From the NCBI GenBank assembly GCA_029747585.1, contig JAPEVF010001182.1:1-12855 (forward strand): 12,855 bases of DNA, given 5' to 3'. The stretch is from Pleurotus djamor. Its lineage: Eukaryota; Basidiomycota; Agaricomycetes; Agaricales; Pleurotaceae. This document shows positions 1-8,737 of the stretch, piece after piece (position 1 is the first letter of the stretch; every line of letters begins with the position of its first letter). The position numbers were made by a program, and so were the translations under genes. The notes beneath the pieces were generated by a model, which saw only the letters and a list, made by a program, of their open reading frames with translations, ran no database searches and was not told the origin of the DNA.

Positions 1-2054
1 ACTCAGTATGTGGAAGATTGCTTGTGCAAATGGAAGTACGAGCACTTCGTTGCCGAGTTCGGGGATGTCAAGGTCAAGTTGCTGTCGAATGGAAATGCTC
101 TTGTCATCTTCACCGTTGAATCTGGCACAATGAAATTGTTAAGGTACGTCCCTTCACAGCGGACCGCCGGACAACCCAGAAATTAACTTAACGGTTTGTC
201 AGTGGTCTGGAGGAACACTCTTTCGAGTCCTGGAACATTGCCTATGAAGTTCCTATCAAGATGGTTGATGCTGTGGACATTACCCATTGGCATCCATTTG
301 TCTATGATCGCTTCAAACAATCTCTCGTCTGCGGACAATACACCGTCGTCAAGCACATCATCCTTGACTTTGATAGTATGTTACGCTTTCCCTAATGTGC
401 TGTCTTCATCGCATACTCACCCTTTGGCTAGATGCCGAATACATTGGGAAGCAATCTCTCATGCCTGGCATGTGGGGAACCCCTCGCTCAGACAGCATGG
501 ATGATGTCAACGATATCACTAGCCTCTTCCGCGATGGTGCTTCACACTCAGAAATTGTCAATGCCTCTAGCAATGCTGTCCACAGACTTGAAACGATTTT
601 GCACTTCATGCGTCTTTTCCTTCACGAACTCTCTCGCTCAGGCCATAATGTCATCCATTCTACGCCCGTCGTCTCGGCACCCTCTTCCCCTGAAGATATG
701 GGCTTGACCTCAGTAACATACCAGATCATATCAAAGGAGCTGACAACAATCTCCAACTGCGCCTACAAGTCCTCGACTCCTCTTCTGATTGTGTTGGGTA
801 TGTCGCAATGTCGCCCATTCCCTGGCGATCTCAACATTACTTGGGGCAATGGATGGGTCTTCCCAAGATCCCACGGCACTCTTTGTCTGTCTGCCGCCAG
901 TTTCCTCAACGCTCGTCTCCTTACCAGGCTTGCGTTCGTCAACGCAAAGACCACCGTGGTTCCTCGCTTCCCAGAAGAGAACGAAGAAGAATGGGAAGTC
1001 TACCTTACTACCTGGGACCAACACCGCTACCGCCGCAGGCAACCATCCAACTGGAAGTTCCTCAGTGGTACTGCAGACTGGCTCGAATACGGCTGGGAGC
1101 ACCGCGATGAGTGGACTTACGAGCACGAAGGTACTCGTCATGAGACTAGCGGTTTCTCCGTTCTTTGTGTGTGATCTCTTTTGCTTGAAGATCGACCCAC
1201 AGTTAATTGTTCAAACATCCAGGTCACACTAAGAACCAGCTCCTACTCCCTGCTACATACCGCTCTGGCATCATGGAGATTAAGCTTGAGGGAGAGTCTG
1301 TTCTCCGTGTCAAGGATATGAAGCAAGAACGAAGGTAATTTGACTGCCCTCTGCCTCCATACGGATTCTGATGCCCCCATTAGCAAGAAGACTGTCGCGA
1401 AATGGTCTGCCATCATTCGTCTTGTCACGACGCCCAACGGCCTTGTCGTTTCAGTCCTCGCCAAACCTTGCCCAGTCTTCGAGCGCACTCAAACTACCGG
1501 TGCTTGGACCATCGACACTGAAGCTATGCTCAGGAAATACCTTCCCGATATTGTCGACATTGAAGGTGTTCTCCTCGAGCTCAAGAGCTCTTTGGAAGGC
1601 TTCTGGACTTGGTGCTCAGCAGGTCTTGCCACCTATGACCTCGCCAGCCCAGTCTTCACCAAGAATGGTGACCTTATCGTTCAACTCCGTCAAAGTGCTC
1701 ACATCTACCCTATACCTACTGGTCATCAAACTGGACCGGCTGTTATTACGATCCCCAAACCGGCTGAGCTTACCGGAAACGGACATGGTGAGAGTAGCTT
1801 CTTTCCGTAGTAGACACGATTGCTGACCAACATCTCTACTAGCCAACGGCAATCTCATCGTACCTGGCATGGAGCGTTCAATCAGCGAGAGCTCTGCCGT
1901 CACCCTCGTTGAATCTGAGACCTTTGTTGAGAAAGTCGAGAAGATCGCTGTTGAGATAGTCAAAGCCCCCGAGAATGTTTTTCCCGTGAAGGCTGGTGTC
2001 CAGATCTCAGAAACCAACGGCCACGCCAACGGAAACCCCCTCGTGGTTTCCTAA
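1..2054 (+). CDS. Unknown protein, C-terminal part (5' end outside window)
   Basis: I do not recognise this protein. Six exons join in phase: 1-143, 203-375, 432-1130, 1223-1334, 1384-1787 and 1843-2054, giving 580 residues to a TAA stop at 2052. Every intron is GT-AG, and the third codon positions are C/G-rich along the chosen frame. The product looks soluble: there is no clear membrane segment. It is rich in aromatic and charged stretches, for example an acidic EENEEEWEVY run near 975-1005, followed by WDQHRYRRRQ. The heptapeptide NGHANGN occurs twice near the C-terminus: once assembled across the last intron (1778-1787 joined to 1843-1853) and once at 2016-2036, just before the end PLVVS. 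The first copy appears only after splicing, which supports that junction. The start codon and N-terminal domains lie left of the window. Function unknown; gene call confident, exact exon borders fairly so. Confidence 0.8.
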
Positions 2055-2352
2055 GCCTCTGGTTTAAGACATTGATCGCGCCTTATCTGCCCACCCAGTG
2101 CTTCGGCTTCTTGTGCTTGGAGGGGCGGTCGGACTATGACGAATATGATCTTGATGAACTTGGCGTACCATTCTTAGCATCTTCCCAGTGATTCTTTCTT
2201 TATCCAATGTAAAACCATGCGGCGATTTTAGTTTCCTCATTAATTCACATTTCTTGTCTCCATCCCTAGGGTTGGCGTGAGTCCTCAGCGAAAGGTTTTG
2301 CGTATCAGGCGAGTACTATTACTCATGAGAAGGTCTAACAATCTAGACGTCC

Positions 2353-2371
2353 GCGAGGACTCCAACCTCGC
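2353..2371. repeat. Hairpin, 6-bp arms
   Basis: GCGAGG at 2353-2358 pairs with CCTCGC at 2366-2371 around a 7-base loop. It resembles the T-arm of a tRNA, but the loop lacks the TTC and no acceptor stem partner exists, so it is only a small hairpin in the 3' flank of the first gene. Confidence 0.4.
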
Positions 2372-2636
2372 AGCTTGGCGCTCTTGTTCCGCCCCCCGGG
2401 ATGTCGATGTTGTGTATGGGATACAGTAGTAGTATTTTATTTGACTTCCAGAGCCATAAATTGACACGCCTAAGCTTTCTCCGAGGATTGAGGGCCGGAG
2501 TGAGCACTGTTAATGGTCGTGTCTCGCAAGATGATGAGGGTCCTTTCTGTCTTAGGAGACTCTCCTAATGGAGGCCCTGTTCTCGAATCTCGACGCTCAA
2601 CACAACCTTTCCCTGAACCACTACTCACTATTGATG

Positions 2637-2655
2637 CGCTCCATACTATGGAGCG
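2637..2655. repeat. Perfect inverted repeat, 8-bp arms
   Basis: CGCTCCAT (2637-2644) is followed after three bases by its exact complement ATGGAGCG (2648-2655). No transposon end or terminator-like T tract accompanies it. It could be a dimeric transcription-factor site, but nothing in the sequence decides this. Confidence 0.55.
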
Positions 2656-2770
2656 AATATGAGCAGATTTCCCGAGAATAAGGCAATTCAAAAGTATTTG
2701 TGTCAACATAAGGGATGTCGTCCTGATCTTTGACTTCGCGCATACGACTGGCCTCAAGACTCAGGGAATC

Positions 2771-2794
2771 ATGGGTTCACTTTGGTGAACTCAT
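2771..2794. repeat. Inverted repeat, 10-bp arms with one G-T
   Basis: ATGGGTTCAC (2771-2780), a TTTG loop and GTGAACTCAT (2785-2794) pair over ten positions with one G-T wobble. The right arm contains the octamer TGAACTCA that recurs at 3191 and 3282, about 0.7-1.2 kb upstream of the sugar transporter start. Confidence 0.55.
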
Positions 2795-3189
2795 GGAAGT
2801 AAGAATCTTACCAGTAGGCAGTAAGATCTGTGGAGTTCCCCTCCACTTGGCACCATAATGAAGCTTGAAGCTTAACCGCTGACCCATGATCGCCAGGGTA
2901 ATTCGGTCACTACGGGCTCTACCGATTCATGCCATCAACAAGGCCTTGTGGTCGTTGCTCTCAACGTTTTCCGAGAAGGCAGCAACTTATCGGCGGGCGT
3001 GAGACAATAGTAGCTGGAACCATTCCCCGCAATTTTAGACGAACTATGCTTGAAGCATTAGCCATAAAATTTGGGCAAGTGTCTGGGGAGAAGAATTACT
3101 CCGCCGGGGTTTGCCCAGGTGTTGAGGACTAACGTGGTGTCGTCGCAAACGCTTTCCAATCTAAAGGCTTGCGTCGACTGTCAGGTTGA

Positions 3190-3207
3190 ATGAGTTCAAG
3201 AACTCAT
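3190..3207. repeat. Palindrome ATGAGTTC-AA-GAACTCAT
   Basis: Perfect 8-bp arms separated by two bases. It shares the GAACTCAT core with the right arm of the inverted repeat at 2771-2794, so the two elements look related rather than independent. It overlaps the first copy of the 12-bp direct repeat described next. Confidence 0.55.
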
Positions 3208-3284
3208 GAGCGGTGACACCTGGGCTTGAGAACCAGAATCTTGTCAGAGAACCAGTACTTTCACCAAGATAGCATGAGCGGTGA
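3205..3284 (+). repeat. 12-bp direct repeat CATGAGCGGTGA, two copies
   Basis: Identical 12-mers lie at 3205-3216 and 3273-3284, 68 bp apart start to start. Each sits beside a TGAGTTCA/GAACTCA element (3191-3207 and 3282-3289). The combination of the same two words twice suggests a duplicated short module, possibly regulatory. Confidence 0.5.
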
Positions 3285-3374
3285 GTTCATGCGCAGGTTT
3301 GAGGTGGGTGAGAATACGAAAGTGATTCTGTCGAGCTTTCGGAATTCTGCACTTTGATGGACTTCGGGCAATGA

Positions 3375-3802
3375 GATCTGTGTATAGAGTCTGCGACGTC
3401 TGCAACTGGTCTAGCAGATAACCGCCGCGTGGATTCTACTTGTAGCGTCAGAACTAACGAGGCTATCATGCGCCAAGGTTGCATTGCGCATGACAAAAGC
3501 GTTCCCACGGTCAATGCTTTCCCTCCGTGTCCGCCACATCATTGAAAACTCTAGTCCGTTACTTCCGTCAGACCAATGGCCGAGCCAAGGATACCGAACA
3601 AATAATCCCATTCTTTCTTGCAGGCTACGCCAGAAACTGGAAACAATATGGGTATGTTATGTGTGCTTTGCGAATTGATTGTGTTCGAGGACCTTCATGA
3701 ACACCGTTTACATCTCATAGAATCAACAGTTCGGCGACGGAATGGTATTCGAGGTCCCTGAGGTCCAAGCTAATGTCCGTGGGCCGTGACATCATCCCTT
3801 AG
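3375..3802 (+). pseudogene. Unrecognised spliced coding fragment, probable gene remnant
   Basis: Three plus-strand blocks join in phase across GT-AG introns: an open block from about 3375 to 3477, then 3555-3651, then 3721-3802 ending in TAG. The introns (3478-3554, 3652-3720) have usable donors (GTTGCA, GTATGT) and acceptors (CTCTAG, CTCATAG). The middle block encodes a protein-like string that includes RYFRQTNGRAKDTEQ, a hydrophobic IIPFFLAGY and ARNWKQYG; the last block continues with SSATEWYSRSLRSKLM. From the only in-frame ATG (3468) the product would be 62 residues. Upstream of 3375 the frame is closed, and after the stop another frame stays open to about 3852. I do not recognise the family. 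It may be the tail of a decayed gene, or a live gene whose 5' exons I have not resolved. Certainty is modest. Confidence 0.35.
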
Positions 3803-3947
3803 GTAGAAACTCTTCTGGTCTATCTCGATTTCCACTTAGCGCAGAAACGCTAGACGGAATGCATGGCTGGCAATAAAGCATCCCGAAAGGACTACTTTAA
3901 ACTCTCTTCCTCCTTGAGTACCATCTCACCGCTCGCTACGTTGATTC

Positions 3948-6244
3948 ATGGCACAATCAACGGCGGTTTCTGGTGGTCATACGAGCTATGATCACTACAT
4001 CGACCCGCGGAAAACATGGTACAACAACCGCAGGTAAGCCCAGGCCACTCGTCCCGATGTACGGAAGGCTTAAAAATTTTCAGGATCGCTACGTTGAATG
4101 CATGGATTTTTCTGATGTAGGTCAACTCGAGAGTCCCTTCACAATCCGACCTCACGGCTTGGGTAGGCTTATCACCTCGTCTACAAATGGTTTCGACGGA
4201 AGCATGATGAACGCTGTGCAGTCTCTGCCGAGGTGGCAATCAGACTTTGGTCACCCGTAAGTGAATATGTCTTCTTATACCTACCTGAACTCATTTTGCT
4301 TAGAACTGGAGGCAAGCTTGGTCTACTGACGGCTATTCAAGTAAGAGATCGCATCCTCCAGCATTTTCATTCCCTCATTTGGTCAGACAATCGGTGCTCT
4401 AGTCGGACTTCCGATCGCGCCCTACATGACTGATGGTCTTGGACGAAAACGAGCCGTATTTTTCGGTGCCATGATCATGGTCCTCTCTGCCGCTGTCCAG
4501 ACTGCGTCCCAATCAGTGACAATGTTTCTTTGTGCACGGTACGTACCTCGGGGTTTTATTCCATCCCCCTTTGACAATTCCTTTCTAGAGTGTTTGTTGG
4601 ATTTGGGCTCGCTTTCACTGGTAATTAATCTTATCTAATCCAACGAACGTTGGCTCATAGTATCAATAGCAAACGCAGCTCCCCTATTAGTCTCAGAGAT
4701 TTCGTATCCGACATATCGAGCGCCCTTGACCGCCATGTACGAATCGTTGTGGTATTCTGGATCTGTCATGTACGTTAACAACCTTCTCATTATGATCGCC
4801 AACCGCTCACGTATCATAGAGCTGGATGGTCTACATTTGCCGCCTTCAACATAACGAGTTCGTGGTCATGGCGGACCCCTTCTATGATTCAAGCCCTTCC
4901 ATCGCTACTTCAAGTCCTATTGGTGTCTTTCGCGCCAGAATCGCCCCGTTGGCTTGTCTCTCGTGGTCGCGACCGTGAGGCCCTTAACACGTTGGCCTAC
5001 TATCACGGTGACGGCGATGAGTAAGCTAAAAGTTAGCCACCTCCGAGATCCTCGACTAATGTGTTGCGGAAGGAACGATCCATTAGTGCAGTTCGAGTTC
5101 AACGAAATTAAAAACGCGTTGGCCGACCCCAAGAAAGGTCGGTTCCGATCCCGATCGTCACTTTTATCGGCCTGATGAATGGACCCTTGTTAGCTTCGTC
5201 GAGTGGCTATGGCGCACTTATCGCGACTTCTGGAAATCGCAGGCGCTTGCTGATCATTGTGGCCATCGGTTTCTTCTCCCAATGGTCAGGAAACGGTCTT
5301 GTATCGTACTACCTCAAGCGAGTGCTCGATTCGATAGGGATCGTAGATCCCTCCACGCAGGCAAGTCTAAATTAGTGATCATTCAACCACCCTAGTTTGC
5401 TGATCTAAAACGATAGCTTCTAATTAACGGAATACTGGCGATTTGGAACCTTTTCTGGGCAGTATTCGCTGCCTTAATGGTTGAACGCCTTGGAAGACGA
5501 TTCCTCTTTATAACATCAGCTGCTGGCATGCTCCTTTCGTTCTTGTTCCAGACGGTAGATTCCGCCCTCTTCCAGATACACGGATCCCGGCCGGCTGGTC
5601 ACGCCGTTATAGCTTCCATATTCCTATTCTTCGCTTTCTATGAGTGAGTTGATTCACGATTGTTGGTTATGAACTTCTGTGGCTGATCATCCACCACCAG
5701 CCTTGCATTTGCACCGGTCATCGTAGCCTACACGGTGGAGATCCTGCCATACCCCATTCGTGCCAAAGGCTTTACGGTCCTATCATTCGTCGCTAGTCTC
5801 GGCTTGGTTTTGAATCAATACGTCAATCCAGTGAGTGCAACCTGCTCGGCACAGCCTTCGCTTCCTAATGTCCGGCTCTAGATCGCTCTTGAGAAGCTAC
5901 ATTGGAAATACTATGTTCGTCCATCCCCGCTGATACACTGACACGTATAACTTGATGGCTGACGACACATGAATTAGCTCGTATTTGACTGCTGGCTAGT
6001 GTTCGAATTGATCTTCCTCTACTTCTTCATCGTTGAGACGAGAAACCGAACTCTCGAAGAAACATGCGCCGTCTTCGACGAGAAGGAACCTCAGTCAGGA
6101 GCTTCCCGGCTTGCTTCAAGAAATTTGCCTGCTGGTGCAAGCCAGCTTACCCTCACCACACCCGATAACGATCTCCCCCTCTGCGCCCAAAAAGAATTAA
6201 ATAGTCCAACAAGTGGTGCATCAGTGCGCTCTAGATATAGATAA
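3948..6244 (+). CDS. MFS sugar transporter, lactose permease-like
   Basis: Plasma-membrane sugar importer of the major facilitator superfamily, sugar porter family; substrate not decidable from sequence. Fourteen exons join in phase into 542 aa: 3948-4033, 4084-4116, 4167-4256, 4304-4340, 4387-4538, 4589-4620, 4661-4769, 4820-5020, 5073-5137, 5194-5360, 5417-5643, 5701-5830, 5882-5914, 5978-6244. The ATG at 3948 gives the usual short cytoplasmic N-terminus ending TWYNNRR (residues 23-29). Family marks: NGFDGSMMN (47-55); the DGLGRKR loop (98-104); PESPRW (219-224) closing the first six-helix half; SQWSGNGLVSYYL in the second half; VERLGRR (347-353 region); VEILPYPIRAKGF (412-424); and ETRNRTLEE at the C-terminal sugar-porter signature. 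These resemble fungal LAC12-like permeases. The intron at 5361-5416 has a GC donor. No adjacent glycosidase is seen, so context does not narrow the substrate. Length and motifs are complete, so it is probably functional. Confidence 0.93.
5361..5416 (+). other. GC-AG intron in sugar transporter
   Basis: Exon 10 ends CTCCACGCAG and the intron begins GCAAGTCT, ending CGATAG. Removing it joins DPSTQ to LLINGILAIWNLFW in frame, as expected between two helices of this transporter family. No GT donor nearby preserves the frame. GCAAGT is the known strong form of the minor GC donor. Confidence 0.85.
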
Positions 6245-6668
6245 TAAGGATACCCGGGCCCCCGCTCAATACCTTTTGGTAGAACCCATTCTAGATTCAT
6301 CTGCATGCTGTGTTTATAATACCTTCCACGCTCTCGATAACATTCCTTCCGTCTCAAATTCTCATGTGGTTGGAGCTCTAAGGATATTCATCAACCAAGC
6401 TAACTTCAAGTTCGACTGTCCCTATCCGTCCCTATGTCGTCCTTGTCCTCAGAGAATCCGCCCATGACTGCCGGAAAGTGCTAATTATACATAACCTTGA
6501 TGATGGTTAAGATTTCTCCGCAAGGAATCCTCATGCTCGTGCATTGACTCAGATGGCGCTTCTTCCAACAATGATCCAGCACAACAGCCGAGGAAACTCT
6601 AAGTATAGCTTTGGCTCCCATCGACTCGTCTTCAACCCTGGCTCACTTTCTTACCCTTGCGACAGAAC
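6245..6668. other. Intergenic spacer
   Basis: This 424-bp gap should contain the 3' untranslated region of the transporter and the promoter of the next gene. Short open frames on both strands show no family resemblance. I see no repeat or RNA gene here. Confidence 0.5.
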
Positions 6669-7725
6669 ATGTCTCGTCCTCATCATGCCCCCACCGCACT
6701 GTCTCCTAATGCCTTCAAGCTGGAGAGCCATGGTTCGCTCATCGAGCGACTGGACACCCTCAGCCAAGCCATTCAACACCGATTAGAACGGCCATACGAC
6801 AATATACGCCGAGAGATTGAAGTGTTCCACTCCATCCTCAGGAATTACAACCTGATTTTGGGCGTCGTGCGTGAACACCTTGATGGTAGTTGACTAATAT
6901 TCAACTATGTGCGAGCCTAGGGCGCGTTCATCGCTGGAGTCCAAACATCTATCTTGGCAGTTGCGAGAACGCTGTCTCCGAGCACAGTACAGAGAGCGAC
7001 TATTTGGTTCGCCTATGTTGGCCTGACTTTGGATGTCCTCGGCACATCGACCGGAGTCTTTCGATCTTTGATTCTGCAGCGTGCTATCGCCAGTGCGGAT
7101 CGTACACGAACACAGCTCGCTGGAGATGCTTCACGGACTCAACACCATGTCACCATTCTTAAGGAGAAATGCCAACGACCAGATCAACCTCTGCCAGCGA
7201 TAGAAGTCCAGGGCACTGTAGACGACTTTCTCCAGCAAGCTCGTCTGTGCGAGAAGTTTGAAGATTTGTATAACCACACCCTTCCGGCAAGTCAATGGTA
7301 TTATCCCCTTCCCCGATCGAGTAATCATAGATCCTCCTTTATCCGCGTTACTAGGCTTCCCCTTTACTGGGACGAACCTTTCCCCACATCGGGGGGCTTC
7401 TCCGAGGATTGGCTGATATTTTACCTATCGCTTCCCTGGGCTTAGGACTGGCTCTCCTGCTGGTGTCTACTATCTTAACTGCGGTCGCCTCTCAGCCGAT
7501 GTATGTATGGCTAACATGCACGATCGTGGCGGGTGTGGTAATCTTAGGAGTTTTGTCTCCTTACCCCTTTGATACCTTTGGTAAGACTCGTGCGCCATCA
7601 GAAACATGTTCGACTCTTAATCAAGCATTTCAGATAGGATACGGAGGGATCTTCATCATGACTTGGCCGACTATAGACGCCACAACGATGTTTCCGTACC
7701 ATCTATGGGACCCAACTTGTTTTGA
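6669..7725 (+). CDS. Multi-pass membrane protein of unknown function
   Basis: Four exons are proposed: 6669-6866, 6921-7286, 7355-7580 and 7634-7725, giving 293 aa. The N-terminal 60 residues are hydrophilic with a helical, probably coiled stretch (SLIERLDTLSQAIQ). They are followed by hydrophobic helices at about 67-84, 92-117 and two more at about 211-234 and 238-256, the last pair containing GLGLALLLVSTILTAVASQ. A short basic tail (RIRRDLHHD) ends the protein. This arrangement, an amphipathic N-terminus plus two helical hairpins split by a soluble loop, recalls lineage-specific membrane proteins of Agaricomycetes; I cannot give a function. Uncertain points: donor choice at 6867 (GTGCGT); the GC donor at 7287, needed to stay in the hydrophobic frame; and the last intron. 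Without that last intron the frame would run to 7840, overlapping the next gene's start by four bases and ending in a His/Arg run. Confidence 0.65.
7287..7354 (+). other. Probable GC-AG intron
   Basis: The donor is GCAAGT after CTTCCG and the acceptor is GTTACTAG. This is the only splice pair I find that joins the upstream frame in phase 0 to the clearly hydrophobic downstream frame. Using the nearby GTATTA donor at 7298 instead leads to a stop at 7443 before the last two helices. Confidence 0.55.
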
Positions 7726-7804
7726 ATCTATCCCCTGTTTACCCTCCTATTGTGCAAGCAACCCCGCTAAAGCCCCTAGACAGCTGAGACACGAGGCACA
7801 TTTT

Positions 7805-7822
7805 CACCGTCACCGTCACCGT
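7805..7822 (+). repeat. CACCGT hexamer, three tandem copies
   Basis: Three exact copies, then a degenerate CACCTT, end 15 bases before the ATG of the first ICMT-like gene. It lies in that gene's 5' leader or core promoter. It may be a simple microsatellite. Confidence 0.6.
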
Positions 7823-7836
7823 CACCTTCGCGAAAA

Positions 7837-8609
7837 ATGAATCCAAGTTTACTACTCTTAAAGATCCCGTTTCTCATCACAACGCAGCTTGCCATGACGG
7901 CGACAACGACAGCCCCTTCGTCGCGACCTTCAAGTACAGAAAGGGTGAAGCGTACTGGGATGGAACACGTCGTCCCCGTGTTCCCTTATCTACTCAAGGT
8001 TTGAGAAGCCCATTTCTGTGGCTATTAGTACTCACTCATTACTGGGGTTAGACATTGGCCTGGTCTCCTTGTATCCTCGAGATTTTAGTCATCCTCATCA
8101 ACAGCTTCGCGTCCTTGCAAAGTTCACCCATCGCTCCTTTGGTCTATCAATACGCGTGTAGGCCTGGAAATTCCTTGGCTATACGCATTACCCCGTTGTT
8201 CTTACTCGGATGGGCCATCAGCTTGGCCGGAGGTCTACTCCGCGTATGTTGTTATCGCATCCTCGGACATCATTTTACGTTCGAACTGAGCATTCGAGAC
8301 AAACATAAGCTTATCACACACGGTCCATACGCCTACGTCAGGCACCCATCATACACTGGAGGATATCTCGTATGGGTGGGGGTTTTGTTGACCCATTTGA
8401 CCAATGGTTCGTGGGCAACTGAGTGCTTGGGGCTCCGTGATCACAGACAGCTTAAATTGGGATTGTGGATATCACTGTTGCTCCTCTGTGCGATACCGAT
8501 CTCAGGGAGGATGGTCAAGGAAGATGAGATGCTGAAAGGCCACTTCAACGAGGAATGGGAGCAGTGGAAGGAGAGGGTACCATACAGATTGGTTCCCTTG
8601 TTGTACTAG
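7837..8609 (+). CDS. ICMT-family protein methyltransferase-like, copy 1
   Basis: Member of the isoprenylcysteine carboxyl methyltransferase family. These integral ER-membrane enzymes methylate the C-terminal prenylcysteine of CAAX proteins using S-adenosylmethionine; whether this paralogue has that substrate is not shown. Two exons, 7837-7998 and 8052-8609, join in phase 0 to give 239 aa. An N-terminal hydrophobic stretch (residues 4-18) precedes a Ser/Thr-rich linker, then helices at about 57-75, 100-118, 157-170 and 189-205. The family core is intact: LGHHFTFELSI (125-135), GPYAYVRHPSYTG (145-157, cofactor-binding region), KEDEML (210-215) and the terminal EEWEQWKERVPYRLVP (221-236). The start is 111 bp after the previous gene's stop. 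A second paralogue follows 128 bp downstream on the same strand with an intron at the matching point. This is not the best candidate for the housekeeping Ste14; Agaricomycetes often carry several such copies. Confidence 0.88.
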
Positions 8610-8737
8610 TGTGACCCCTATCAGCTTCTCGGACACTATGAATATGGTGGGAGTCGAAGAATGATGCATGATGCATCCGAAGCCTTAAAAGTTCGACGTT
8701 CGAGGCTGAAGCTGATAATAGACCACCCGCACCGCCA

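Larger units (their letters stand above)
2055..3374. other. Gene-poor spacer with inverted repeats
   Basis: Open frames here are short (under 100 codons), lack a consistent codon pattern, and none resembles a known family. What can be seen is a set of short perfect or near-perfect inverted repeats (listed separately) and a recurring octamer TGAACTCA. The left end should carry the 3' untranslated region of the upstream gene. Around 2887-3175 there are spliceable-looking coding patches on the plus strand (ATG at 2887, a patch ending at the GACTGTCAG near 3182), but they need introns of about 40 bp. I do not call them a gene. Confidence 0.5.

Noticed and set aside
789..1130. Alternative spliced reading of the first gene in another frame (donor at 800, Ser/Thr-rich product)
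   Set aside because: The frame kept has C/G-rich third positions, balanced composition and joins in phase to the next exon. The alternative is low-complexity and is a shadow frame.
2340..2375. Possible tRNA T-arm on the minus strand
   Set aside because: The loop reads TTGGAGT rather than TTCNANN, and no matching acceptor, D-arm or anticodon arm can be folded upstream.
2929..3132. Open frame of 67 codons beginning MPSTRPCGRC with a cysteine pair
   Set aside because: The Cys spacing does not match a Zn2Cys6 or other zinc-finger pattern, codon use is not coding-like, and other frames in the same stretch look at least as good.
2887..3182. Spliced reading giving a segment like A-I-K-F-G-Q-V-L-R-T-N, which recalls the ABC1/ADCK kinase N-terminal motif
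   Set aside because: It requires two introns of about 40 bp, shorter than any supported intron here, and no downstream kinase motifs follow. The likeness is too short to trust.
3287..3611. Two overlapping minus-strand open frames (75 and 66 codons)
   Set aside because: No recognisable motif; the plus strand of the same region gives a better spliced coding pattern.
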